Of a stretch of 64,000 bases of DNA, positions 16,314-24,466 are shown piece by piece (the stretch's first letter is position 1; every line of letters starts with the position of its first letter). A program made the position numbers and the translations under genes. The DNA comes from Limnohabitans sp. (GTDB taxonomy: Bacteria; Pseudomonadota; Gammaproteobacteria; Burkholderiales; Burkholderiaceae_C), in assembly GCF_023910625.1 (NCBI RefSeq), contig NZ_JAAVVW010000002.1, positions 1-64,000 of the forward strand, read 5' to 3'. The notes below the pieces were generated by a model, which had not been told where the DNA came from, searched no databases, and worked only from the letters and a program-made list of their open reading frames with translations.

Positions 16314-17525
16314 ATGACCGGAGAGAAAATTCAAACCAAAGGGGCTGCAGGAGCTGGCCCAAGTGCGCCGATATTTTGCGGCGCGATGGCATCGGCCGCC
16401 CATTACAGGGCACTCGCCGGCATTAGCGTGGTTCCAAGAATGCAGATCGAAGAAGCCATAGCGCAAGACCGCATACGTTGGCGCAGGCGGTGGTATCTCT
16501 ACCCATTTGGCTATGGGCTGGTCGTAGAGATGTTCTGGACGCAAATTCGACGAATAGCCGCTCGCAACCTATTTTGGGCATGGGAGGCCCACGCAAGGAC
16601 ATGGCTTTCTCGCTGGGGCGCAGAGATCGAGACCATCACGAGCCGCGGTGCAGCAGCCGAGGCGGTGGTTCATACGTGGATCGACACGATTTGCAGGGTA
16701 AAGGCTCAAGGCCACATGCAAAGCTGGATGCCAGCCTGGAGTGGCATCAAGAGTATTGTCCTGCCCCCAAGCGAAATCAATGACACCAGTCAAGAGATCG
16801 ATAACCTGTTGGTCACACAGCACGGCATCTACGTCATTGAGGTCAAGGGTTGGAGAAAGATCGGTGCGGACGGTCTTGGTGAAGCCAAAACCGGCGAGTC
16901 ACTTGGCTCACCCGTGGCGCAATGCTCGAAGAAAGTCGAGCACATCAAGTCCATTGTTGGTTACGGCGTTCCTGTGCGTGTGCTGGCGGTGCTGCCTTAT
17001 GCCAAGGAAAGCGATGCTGCGTTTGAGTTGGACTCGCGAATCGTTTTTTCTGTCGACCAACTGGGTATCGTTCTTCGCACTGCACACCAGCAGATGGTCA
17101 AAACCGGCGCTCACCGCTTGGACGTTGCCGCCTTGAGCCAGAAAATAATGTCCAGACTCGACACCCGTGACGATGCCAAGGTACGTCATATGCTCTGGTT
17201 ATCTGAGCATCACCCAAGCCCGGACACTCTTCGAGTGAAAGAAATCGTGGCGATGGATGCGGCCCTACGATCTGAAATGAGCGCCCCTTTTACGTTTGAG
17301 GACCGCCCTAGAAGGCCGCTTGGGGTGGTGCTGGCCACCCTTGTGAGTTTGTTGCTTTATGTGGGCATGACTGACCCTTTGGCATACGAGCGCCACGGCA
17401 TACAATTTCCGAAGGTTGAGCGTTCTTTGGCATCGCAAGCGGCTCAACCCAGGCCCGCAGCGAAGACACCAGGAAAAAAGGACGCGCACGAGACATCCAC
17501 CTCAAAACAACCGCAAGCAAAATAG
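16314..17525 (+). CDS. NERD-domain (nuclease-related) membrane-anchored protein
   Basis: The protein has 403 residues. Its N-terminal 100 residues contain aromatic/basic helices (YLYPFGYGLVVEMFWTQIRR). At about residues 140-250 lies a NERD domain: EIDNLLVTQHGIYVIEVKGW has the conserved D and the E-V-K triad expected of this restriction-enzyme-like fold. Near residue 340 a single membrane helix (LGVVLATLVSLLLYVGMTDP) precedes a low-complexity tail. NERD proteins are thought to act on nucleic acids, though few are characterised. Position within the transfer region, right after a small membrane protein, suggests action on DNA at the membrane (inference). The start at 16314 follows the upstream TGA by four bases. 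Confidence 0.75.
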   Translation: MTGEKIQTKGAAGAGPSAPIFCGAMASAAHYRALAGISVVPRMQIEEAIAQDRIRWRRRWYLYPFGYGLVVEMFWTQIRRIAARNLFWAWEAHARTWLSRWGAEIETITSRGAAAEAVVHTWIDTICRVKAQGHMQSWMPAWSGIKSIVLPPSEINDTSQEIDNLLVTQHGIYVIEVKGWRKIGADGLGEAKTGESLGSPVAQCSKKVEHIKSIVGYGVPVRVLAVLPYAKESDAAFELDSRIVFSVDQLGIVLRTAHQQMVKTGAHRLDVAALSQKIMSRLDTRDDAKVRHMLWLSEHHPSPDTLRVKEIVAMDAALRSEMSAPFTFEDRPRRPLGVVLATLVSLLLYVGMTDPLAYERHGIQFPKVERSLASQAAQPRPAAKTPGKKDAHETSTSKQPQAK

Positions 17526-17554
17526 CCCCTTAACAATTACTCACTGGGAACAAA

Positions 17555-17755
17555 ATGCGACTCATCATTGCCATATTTCTGCCATGGCTCTCATTCTTTT
17601 TTATTGGCAAACCGATTGCAGGCGTCATCTGCTTGATCTTGCAAATCACGTTAATTGGCTGGATTCCAGCGGCTATCTGGGCTGTCTACGCGCTGTCGCA
17701 GTGGAAAACCGATAAGAAAATTCAAGAAGCTTTGAGCAATAGGCGGACTACTTGA
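17555..17755 (+). CDS. Pmp3/YqaE-family small membrane protein
   Basis: A 66-residue protein with two membrane helices in the Pmp3/UPF0057 pattern: IIAIFLPWLSFFFIGKP, then a Gly-Ala-Gly-free second helix ILQITLIGWIPAAIWAVYAL. This family is generally linked to membrane-potential and salt or cold stress. A plasmid-borne copy at the end of a membrane-protein operon is modestly unusual. The start is well placed 29 bp after the preceding stop. Confidence 0.75.
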   Translation: MRLIIAIFLPWLSFFFIGKPIAGVICLILQITLIGWIPAAIWAVYALSQWKTDKKIQEALSNRRTT

Positions 17756-17914
17756 GTGCGAATTTGACCTGATATAACGTTCGTTTGTTTAGGTAGTCCA
17801 GCCTCACCCAACCAGTCCACAACATTTCACACACGCATGCATTGAAATGAAGGGTGATGCGCTCCATTTTTGAATCTTTCAACTGTTGTTTTATACACAT
17901 ATATACTCAGGCTC

Positions 17915-18862
17915 GTGACGTACAAACATGCATCTTTTTTCAGCGGAATCGGAGGCTTTGACATTGGGTTTGAGGCTGCAGGAATCCAATCAGTCAGCCA
18001 ATGTGAAGTTGACCCTTTTTGTTTGCAGGTTCTAAGAAAGCAGTTTCCCAATGTCCCTAAATTCCAAGACATCAGAACTCTCGACCCGCTTGCAATCCCT
18101 GTTGCCGATGTCTGGAGTGGAGGATTCCCATGCCAAGACGTTTCGCTCGCAAGAATGGGACCACGACCAGGACTTGCTGGAAAAAGAACTGGTCTCTTTT
18201 ACGATTTTGCTCGACTGCTTGAGCAGCACAGCCCCAGAGTTGTTCTCCTCGAAAACGTTGCAGGGCTTCTCAGCTCACATGAAGGAAGAGACTTTGCCGT
18301 CGTTACCCGCACGCTGGCCGAGCTCGGGTATTCTGTCGGATGGCGTGTACTTAACAGCCAACACTTCGGAGTACCTCAATCAAGGCAGCGAGTGTTCATT
18401 ATTGGGTGTCATCGAGACCGGTCGGGTCCACTCCAGATACTTTTTGAACCCAACGGCGGCACAGGGGATACTGAGAAGAACAGACAGAATGGGACGAAAC
18501 CTCTTTCCCCCTTTAAGGAAGTCATTAGAGGGTCTGGCACAGAAAACCCAGTCTTCCAAAAAATAGCGTATTGCCTGTACGCAACGTCAGCTAGACATAC
18601 TGGTACCGACTGGAGCAGAACGTATGTTAGCTACCCTGATCAAGGAGAGGTACGTCGACTCACACCTGTTGAGTGTGAAGGGATCATGGGGTTCCCAACT
18701 GGATGGACACAACTTGACGAAGTCAATCACGAAGAAGATGTCGACTCACCGCGATACCATGCCCTTGGTAATGCTGTAACACCTCCTGTTGTCGCGACAC
18801 TTGCTTTACGGATACGAGACTATCTCCATAGTTCTCCCGTCTTGCACGAGGAACCTAAGTAA
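17915..18862 (+). CDS. DNA (cytosine-5)-methyltransferase
   Basis: This is a 315-residue C5 enzyme with all core motifs: I (FFSGIGGFDIGF), IV with the catalytic cysteine (GGFPCQDVSLA), VI (VVLLENVAGLL), VIII (PQSRQRVFIIG) and X (HALGNAVTPPVV). The open frame starts at TTG 17870; GTG 17915 (MTYKHASFFSGIGG) fits the family's short N-terminus better. The recognition region between VIII and X is short. The stop overlaps the ATG of the next gene (TAATG), an HNH endonuclease, forming a restriction-modification pair. Its lower GC and codon use differ from the surrounding transfer genes, consistent with recent acquisition. Confidence 0.85.
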   Translation: MTYKHASFFSGIGGFDIGFEAAGIQSVSQCEVDPFCLQVLRKQFPNVPKFQDIRTLDPLAIPVADVWSGGFPCQDVSLARMGPRPGLAGKRTGLFYDFARLLEQHSPRVVLLENVAGLLSSHEGRDFAVVTRTLAELGYSVGWRVLNSQHFGVPQSRQRVFIIGCHRDRSGPLQILFEPNGGTGDTEKNRQNGTKPLSPFKEVIRGSGTENPVFQKIAYCLYATSARHTGTDWSRTYVSYPDQGEVRRLTPVECEGIMGFPTGWTQLDEVNHEEDVDSPRYHALGNAVTPPVVATLALRIRDYLHSSPVLHEEPK

Positions 18863-20019
18863 TGCAGATTCGCTTACGTCCCAGTGGTGGTCGCGGCGAA
18901 TATGAACTTGCAGGTTCACATGGTGCTGTCCGTGGAGCTGACCTTTATGGTCTGGACTTGGTATTCGAATTCGGCCTTGACTTAAGGATTCCACTTTACG
19001 CAATCGCTGATGTTCATGATGGCAAACCCAGAATTCGCTTGAGCGATCCACATTCATCATCACACGCGGCAAAAGTGATTGCCGCATTGCTCTTGCTTCC
19101 ACAACCGATTCGTGAAATTCGTCAAACGAGCGGTACCGATACAGATGTGGACTTTGGACGATGTGCATACTCCTCGATAGTTGTTGATGTCGTTTACAAA
19201 GACACAAGCAAAGCCATCCTCCGGCCTAGAACAATTGTTGCGCTTAATGGACTTGGAGCAAAAGAGACGATTGATGTCTTGAATCGATTTGAATTCATCA
19301 AATCGATATGGGCAAGAAATGACTTTGACTCTACCGAATTGTTAGATGCAATTGCCAATCATCAATCGGTGGCAAGTGCTGCTTCCATTGATCATCGAAC
19401 CCTAATAAAAGCGGCAGAGAAAGTGTTGGTCTTACCTAGTGCTTTAACTTTGTTGAATCCAAGGATAACTTTGCCGCCAAGCGAAGAAGCAGGTCTTATC
19501 ACGCCATCATCCCTAAACGAGGACGACCCAACCAGCCCAATCGAGGTGAATCGAGAAATTCGGAAAAAGCTAGCATGGCGTGTTGAGCGCGGGGCAGAAG
19601 GACTGCAATTCAGGAGGGCGATCAATGGTGCCTATGGCTATAGGTGTGCATTCACCGGAGCGCGTCTCCCACCGTTGGATAAAGGTTTCCAGCCTGGTGT
19701 TGATGCGGCGCATATCTACCCATGGTCGCGTAACGGTACCAATGATGTAACTAACGGAATTAGTCTGAGCAAGCAAATGCATTGGGCTTTTGACGAAGGT
19801 ATTTTGCGGCTTCAATATGCATCCATAGAGGACTCGACTTTACTAATTGATGTGCCTGCTGACATTGAAAAAATGGTCGAAATTAAAGGTTTCGATTTGG
19901 ACGCATTTAAAGCAGTCTGCGGACCAATACCCGAGCAACACCTGCCAATCAATCGCAATCAATGGCCGAGTAGAAAGTCTTTAGACCTATACAACGAACT
20001 GATGTTTCCATTGCTATAA
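18862..20019 (+). CDS. HNH restriction endonuclease
   Basis: The 385-residue protein carries an HNH nuclease domain near residues 265-315: YRCAFTGARLPPLDKG, DAAHIYPWSRNGTNDVTNGI (His-Asn core) and LSKQMHWAFDEG. The N-terminal 250 residues are unrecognised and probably provide target recognition. It overlaps the cytosine methyltransferase by one base, so the pair should cut and protect the same site. The specificity cannot be read from the sequence. Codon use is AT-richer than the flanking genes, like its partner. Confidence 0.82.
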   Translation: MQIRLRPSGGRGEYELAGSHGAVRGADLYGLDLVFEFGLDLRIPLYAIADVHDGKPRIRLSDPHSSSHAAKVIAALLLLPQPIREIRQTSGTDTDVDFGRCAYSSIVVDVVYKDTSKAILRPRTIVALNGLGAKETIDVLNRFEFIKSIWARNDFDSTELLDAIANHQSVASAASIDHRTLIKAAEKVLVLPSALTLLNPRITLPPSEEAGLITPSSLNEDDPTSPIEVNREIRKKLAWRVERGAEGLQFRRAINGAYGYRCAFTGARLPPLDKGFQPGVDAAHIYPWSRNGTNDVTNGISLSKQMHWAFDEGILRLQYASIEDSTLLIDVPADIEKMVEIKGFDLDAFKAVCGPIPEQHLPINRNQWPSRKSLDLYNELMFPLL

Positions 20020-20129
20020 CCGACAGACTTGTTTGATCGAGATTTCTCGTCGAAGGCGGTTTCGTGCAAACCCTTCGGCTTACTTGAAGCTTGTGAAGCC
20101 ACTGTTGACCCTGCGACTTTTTTGAGTTG

Positions 20130-20320
20130 TTACTCACCAGTGTCAGGGATGTCTTTGAAGCAGTACATACAGACGTTCTGTTCATCGACTGGAACTTCGC
20201 ACTCACAGTTCGGGCAAAAGTCAAAGTGATCAACAGGCTCGGCACCCTCTGCCGGGCTGCTAGTCAGGCCGCCACGTTCAAAGACGTAAGTGCCAATGGG
20301 GATGTTTTTTGGATCGTCAT
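20130..20320 (-). pseudogene. Small zinc-ribbon protein gene with a frameshift in an A tract
   Basis: On the minus strand, ATG at 20320 has a strong AGGAG seven bases upstream, but its frame soon stops. One base further on, an open frame encodes GTYVFERGGLTSSPAEGAEP, then HFDFCPNCECEVPVDEQNVC and MYCFKDIPDTGE, stop at 20130-20132. CPNC and CMYC give a zinc-ribbon of about 60 residues. The two frames meet at a run of six A (20305-20310 on the plus strand as T). One extra A would restore a single frame beginning MTIQKNIPIGTYVFERGG. This is either a mutation, a sequencing error or slippage-dependent expression. A 51-codon gene lies directly upstream, its stop 1 bp before the ATG. Confidence 0.6.
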
Positions 20321-20321
20321 T

Positions 20322-20477
20322 TCAAGCTCCTTCTGTATTCACAGGCCGCGCCAGCGCCTGCTTGATAAGCTCGCACGCGAAATTGAGGGGCAGCAAGCCA
20401 TGTGGGTGTCTTTGCACAAGCAACGCACGCCATCCATTGTGAGCGCAGCCGCAAGGGTGTTCATCGAAGGACAACAT
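20322..20477 (-). CDS. Tiny Cys-containing hypothetical protein
   Basis: A 51-residue frame from ATG 20477 begins MLSFDEHPCGCAHNGWRALL, continues VQRHPHGLLPLNFACELIKQ and ends ALARPVNTEGA. Its stop lies inside the Shine-Dalgarno region of the zinc-ribbon frame that follows, the spacing of a real operon. It has three cysteines and no signal peptide or membrane segment. No family is recognised. Confidence 0.45.
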   Translation of the reverse strand: MLSFDEHPCGCAHNGWRALLVQRHPHGLLPLNFACELIKQALARPVNTEGA

Positions 20478-20570
20478 GCTTAAACGATTCCTGCAGCAGA
20501 GCGCCAGCGCCCGTAGCCGTGCAGTATATAGAGCAAGACAGACCTCCAGCAAAAAATTAAGGGGCTTTGG

Positions 20571-20794
20571 GCATTGTTGCAATACGAGCCATCGCTCACG
20601 CCCATGCTCACTTGCTCAGGGGTCATGCCCATCTGACCGAGCCAGTTTTGTTGAACGCTTGACAAGGGGCCACCTTGGAGCATGCCATTGATGGTGGCGT
20701 AGCCCATGCCGGCACCGGCTGCGATGGTAGTTCCGGCGATGGCATTTGCACCAACAAGGGCAAGGAAACCAGCGTTGCAACTTGACCCGTTCAT
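20571..20794 (-). pseudogene. Truncated first copy of the secreted protein C-terminal module
   Basis: The minus frame starting MNGSSCNAGFLALVGANAIA and GTTIAAGAGMGYATINGML is nearly identical to the start of the copy at 21511-22068. It ends after YCNNAQ where homology stops at about 20571, and the rest of the frame (to 20480) is unrelated. This is the broken outer edge of the tandem duplication. Confidence 0.7.
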
Positions 20795-20860
20795 TCCCCG
20801 TGGTATCTTATATTTAAGGCCAAGAAAGCCGAGACAATGTAATCACTTAGGAGAATTATC

Positions 20861-21445
20861 ATGAAAACTTTACGCACTTTTGCACTGCTCGTGTCCACCG
20901 CTGCTTTGTTGGGGTTGGGGGGGTGTGCTGACTTCATACACAGCCCAAGGACATGCTTGCTCAATTTGGGACGGGCGAACAAAAGCTGTACTGTAGTTGT
21001 GCCAGGACAGCCGAAAAAATTAACAGACGTCAAAGATTTTCAAACGCATTGTGGAAAGCAGGTGCTAAGTGAAATCATGGCGCCATCGGTAAATACTTGG
21101 ACTGCGGATAATATTTGTCCAGATATCAGTAAATGGCAAATTGTCGCTGGCGTTTACCAAACCAAAGTGTGGGGAATGGAAGGCTTAAAGTCTACAACAG
21201 CGTATGCACCAGCGAATTGGAAAATTGATACGGATGATATTCTTGAATTGAGTTTGCATATTTCAGCAGAGGGTCTAATAACGCGGCCCGGAATCGTCAA
21301 ACGTGTCGCCCGAAAAGCCAAAGACGCCACCAAAGAATCCGGTTGCTGGTGGGATGGCGGAAAAGGTGCCACCACAGCATTCATTGGCGGTGGTGCCGTC
21401 TGCGATGGCTGGAACTGGCGCGATCAGAAGTTCGCCAAGGAATGA
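20861..21445 (+). CDS. Variable lipoprotein, copy 1
   Basis: The 194-residue product starts MKTLRTFALLVSTAALLGLG with lipobox LGLGGC (Cys about residue 22), so it should be an outer-membrane or inner-membrane lipoprotein. The C-terminal 45 residues (RKAKDATKESGCWWDGGKGA, then VCDGWNWRDQKF) are nearly identical to copy 2, while the centre diverges. AGGAG lies eight bases before the ATG. Upstream, TTGACC at 20782 and TATCTT at 20804 (16-bp spacing) form a plausible sigma-70 promoter. It faces the C-terminal module of a secreted protein across a bidirectional terminator. Roles in immunity or surface exclusion are possible; none is established. Confidence 0.75.
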   Translation: MKTLRTFALLVSTAALLGLGGCADFIHSPRTCLLNLGRANKSCTVVVPGQPKKLTDVKDFQTHCGKQVLSEIMAPSVNTWTADNICPDISKWQIVAGVYQTKVWGMEGLKSTTAYAPANWKIDTDDILELSLHISAEGLITRPGIVKRVARKAKDATKESGCWWDGGKGATTAFIGGGAVCDGWNWRDQKFAKE

Positions 21446-21465
21446 TCTGAATCTTCATGTCGATC

Positions 21466-21493
21466 ACAAAGGGCCGCAATAGCGGCCCTTTGT
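21466..21493. terminator. Bidirectional terminator, copy 1
   Basis: ACAAAGGGCCGC, four-base loop AATA and GCGGCCCTTTGT form a perfect 12-bp stem between the convergent lipoprotein (stop 21445) and C-terminal module (stop 21511). Confidence 0.85.
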
Positions 21494-21510
21494 GTTGGTG
21501 CCCTGTCGGC

Positions 21511-22068
21511 TCAATCGGGGCTGTCAGACTCGTCGGTGAAGTAAGCCGTGGCCATGCAGTTATACAAGGTCTTCTGATCGCGGCCAAAGCCTGCATTGAT
21601 ACACGCCTGACGCTTGCGAGTAAAGTCCTTGGCGTTGTAAGCAATGTTGGGGTGTGTGTCCGCACGGGGTGTGCCACCTGGCTCAAGTCCTTGTGCGAGG
21701 CATTGCGCCCGGGTCAAAGTGACCGGGCAGTTGCCCTCGATGAGCTGGCGTGTGCCTTGAAAGTTGTTGCCTGACTCCGGTGTGCCAGGATTGCCAGACT
21801 GGATATGCTTGGCCGAAGCGGCTGCATACAAGCCTGTGCAGTGGGCATTGTTGCAATACGAGCCATCGCTCACGCCCATGCTCACTTGCTCAGGTGTCAT
21901 TCCCATCTGCCCGAGCCAATTTTGCTGAGTACTGGACAGGGGGCCACCTTGGAGCATGCCGTTGATCGTGGCGTAGCCCATGCCGGCACCGGCTGCGATG
22001 GTAGTTCCGGCGATGGCATTTGCACCAACAAGGGCAAGGAAACCAGCGTTGCAACTTGACCCGTTCAT
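21511..22068 (-). CDS. Stand-alone copy of the secreted protein C-terminal module
   Basis: The 185-residue frame reproduces the final part of the 22790-24428 gene: a glycine-rich hydrophobic segment (IAGTTIAAGAGMGYATINGM), MGMTPEQVSMGVSDGSYCNN, then a Cys-containing tail ending YNCMATAYFTDESDSPD. It lacks the N-terminal signal peptide and large exported domain of the full gene and instead starts MNGSSCNAGFLALVGANA. That start lies within the promoter region of the oppositely oriented lipoprotein, so expression is uncertain. It may be a donor for recombination into the full-length gene, as in orphan modules of polymorphic toxin systems (inference). Confidence 0.55.
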   Translation of the reverse strand: MNGSSCNAGFLALVGANAIAGTTIAAGAGMGYATINGMLQGGPLSSTQQNWLGQMGMTPEQVSMGVSDGSYCNNAHCTGLYAAASAKHIQSGNPGTPESGNNFQGTRQLIEGNCPVTLTRAQCLAQGLEPGGTPRADTHPNIAYNAKDFTRKRQACINAGFGRDQKTLYNCMATAYFTDESDSPD

Positions 22069-22134
22069 TCCCCGTGGTATCTTATATTTAAGGCCAAGAA
22101 AGCCGAGACAATGTAATCACTTAGGAGAATTATC

Positions 22135-22722
22135 ATGAAAACTTTACGCACTTTTGCACTGCTCGTGTCCACCGCTGCTTTGTTGGGGTTGGGGGGGTGT
22201 GCAACGTTAACGCCAAACGACATGCTTTCTATGCATTCACCCGGTGAACAGTCTTTGTATGGAGTCGTAGCTGGTAAACCTAGAAAACTTCATGAGCTGA
22301 CCGATTACAAGGACTTTCGAGAAAACTGTGGGCAACAAATTCAACCTGATGTAATTGCCGCCTCTGCGAATGAGTGGTTGAAGAAGCACGTTTGCGGAAA
22401 CATGGAGAAATGGCAATTTGTGCCTATCGTTTACCACACAAAGGTGTGGGGGGCGAAGGGCATCAAGGCTGCAAGGGCTTTTGCTCCTATAGACTTGATT
22501 ATTGAAGAAGATGATGTTTTGGAGTTCAGCATGGATACGTCCATTGAGGGAAGGAAAATTCGTCCTGATTTAGTCAAGCGCATCGCCCGCAAAGCCAAGG
22601 ACGCGACCAGAGAATCGGGCTGCTATTGGGATGGTGGTAAGGGCGCCACCACAGCCTTCAAAGGTGGTGGTGCCGTCTGCGATGGCTGGAACTGGCGAGA
22701 TCAGAAGTTCGCCAAGGAATGA
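22135..22722 (+). CDS. Variable lipoprotein, copy 2
   Basis: This 195-residue lipoprotein shares the first 22 residues (MKTLRTFALLVSTAALLGLG plus the lipobox GC) and the last 50 with copy 1. Residues 24-140 differ widely, though a conserved skeleton remains: YKDFRENCGQQI compared with VKDFQTHCGKQV, and the HTKVWG/QTKVWG block. The identical promoter and ribosome-binding region indicate duplication by recombination followed by divergence or replacement of the middle. It is one codon longer than copy 1. Its stop is followed by the second bidirectional terminator. Confidence 0.78.
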   Translation: MKTLRTFALLVSTAALLGLGGCATLTPNDMLSMHSPGEQSLYGVVAGKPRKLHELTDYKDFRENCGQQIQPDVIAASANEWLKKHVCGNMEKWQFVPIVYHTKVWGAKGIKAARAFAPIDLIIEEDDVLEFSMDTSIEGRKIRPDLVKRIARKAKDATRESGCYWDGGKGATTAFKGGGAVCDGWNWRDQKFAKE

Positions 22723-22742
22723 TCTGAATCTTCATGTCGATC

Positions 22743-22770
22743 ACAAAGGGCCGCAATAGCGGCCCTTTGT
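22743..22770. terminator. Bidirectional terminator, copy 2
   Basis: The same ACAAAGGGCCGC-AATA-GCGGCCCTTTGT hairpin as copy 1, between the second lipoprotein and the stop of the full-length minus-strand gene at 22790. Confidence 0.85.
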
Positions 22771-22789
22771 TTTGGAGCGCTTGCCCGGC

Positions 22790-24428
22790 TCAATCGGGGC
22801 TGTCAGACTCGTCGGTGAAATAAGCTGTGGCCATGCAGTTATACAAGGTCTTCTGATCGCTGCCAAAGCCTGCATTGATACACGCCTGACGCTTGCGAGT
22901 AAAGTCCTTGGCGTTGTAAGCAATGTTGGGGTGTGTGTCCGCACGGGGTGTGCCACCTGGCTCAAGTCCTTGTGCGAGGCATTGCGCCCGGGTCAAAGTG
23001 ACCGGGCAGTTGCCCTCGATGAGCTGGCGTGTGCCTTGAAAGTTGTTGCCTGACTCCGGTGTGCCAGGATTGCCAGACTGGATATGCTTGGCCGAAGCGG
23101 CTGCATACAAGCCTGTGCAGTGGGCGTTGTTGCAGTAAGACCCATTGCTCACCCCCATGCTCACTTGTTCAGGGGTCATGCCCATCTGGCCCAGCCAGTT
23201 TTGCTGAGTACTGGACAGGGGGCCACCTTGGAGCATGCTGTTGATGGTGGCGTAGCCCATGCCGGCACCGGCTGCGATGGTTGTTCCGGCAATAGGCGCT
23301 ACACCTGCAAGCCCAGATGAAAGACCAACAATTTGCCCTCCGGCAACTCCCCAGCTACCCGTCCCCGCAATCATCGCTCCCGTACCCCAGGTCAGGGCAG
23401 CCGTCACCAGCATAAATGCTACGCCTGTCCAGCTGCTCTTGGACTCGACGTTGCGATAGATCTCCTCTTCGATATTGGGAATGTTGCCCCCCTCTAGATG
23501 CTCCAACACAAAGCCTGCAAAGGCCAGTTGATCCGGGTGTGTGCACGTCGTGGTCCGGGGGCAAACCACAGCCATCATTGAAGGGGTAACGCTGTTGCGC
23601 TGCGTGGACATCGACAAGGGTGCGGCCAGGTAAACCTTGGGCCTTGCGTAGCCCACGGTGGTAGGTGTTGATTTTCTTTCTGAGCAAGTTACCACTGGTG
23701 GACTGGCGTTGATCCAGGCGCAGCGAAGTCTCCACAAAGAATGCATAGGGGGCTTGATGGTGCATCATGGCCTGGCCAACGGCCACCTGCGCGGCGGCAA
23801 TGTTCATGTTGTAGAACGTGGGATCAGAGGGTGCTCCCGAGTGCTTGGGGTAAAACGGATCAATCCCCCGGGTGTAGGGACTCCAGTTTTCCCCTTTGTC
23901 GCGGAACATGCGCCGCACCACGTGCCAGCGCCCGTGCTGGGGGGTGTAGTCGGTGACGAGGACTTTTTGTGTCCCGTCGGGGAACTTGTGGTTCTTGATG
24001 ATGTTGATGCGCAACTCGCCGCGCTCGGGCAAGAATCTGGCCACAACCCAGGGGTGAGGTTGAATCGTGGGCTGCACCCAAGCTTTGAGGCCGACCTCGG
24101 CGCTGGACAAGCCTAAGACGCCAGCAGCGTGCTGGCCCAAAGCCATCCACTGCTCCCCGGCGTAGTATTCACGCCCATCGACCTTACCCCTGTGACCCTG
24201 CGGGTTAAAAATCGTGGCCACCTCTTGCCACTGGTCCACGGGAACAGGATATTGAAATGCGCAGTCGATCACAGAGCATTCGTTGCGGAAGGTAGGGGTG
24301 TACTGATTCGGTGCAGCTTGTGCTTGTTGTAGTGGTGTGCTGAGGGTGGTTAACACAATGGTGTTGGCCAGCAGTGTGCAAACCACTTTTTTGAAGGCGC
24401 GAGAAAAGTTAAAGAGAGGGGTTTTCAT
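22790..24428 (-). pseudogene. Exported protein with Gly-zipper C-terminus, one frameshift
   Basis: From ATG 24428 (AAGGAAG upstream) the frame encodes a signal peptide (VVCTLLANTIVLTTLSTPLQ, then QAQA) and a soluble exported domain to about residue 295. Around 23530-23560 the natural sequence passes to the neighbouring frame (THPDQLAFAGFVLEHLEGGN), which continues to the stop at 22790. That part contains a hydrophobic glycine-rich segment (TGVAFMLVTAALTWGTGAMI and IAGTTIAAGAGMGYATINSM) and a Cys-rich tail. A C5 run on the minus strand (23557-23561) is a candidate site of the slip. Full length would be about 545 residues. It is the last gene of the pilus operon. Function unknown; a secreted effector or pilus-associated protein is possible. 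Confidence 0.7.
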
Positions 24429-24466
24429 GATCTTCCTTTTGGGGTCTAGCATCACGCTGCCAGGGG

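Larger units (their letters stand above)
20571..23118. repeat. Tandem duplication, two units of about 1.27 kb plus a third partial copy
   Basis: The block containing a C-terminal module (minus strand), a shared promoter/leader region and a lipoprotein gene (plus strand) is repeated: ATG 20861 matches ATG 22135 (offset 1274), and hairpin 21466 matches 22743. The third junction, near 23119, continues into the full-length minus-strand gene. The ends of the units, including roughly the first 20 lipoprotein codons and the last 50, are nearly identical; the middles differ strongly. Confidence 0.88.

Noticed and set aside
20322-20582. 86-codon minus-strand frame
   Set aside because: Only the last 51 codons from ATG 20477 have good context; the first part overlaps the truncated module copy.
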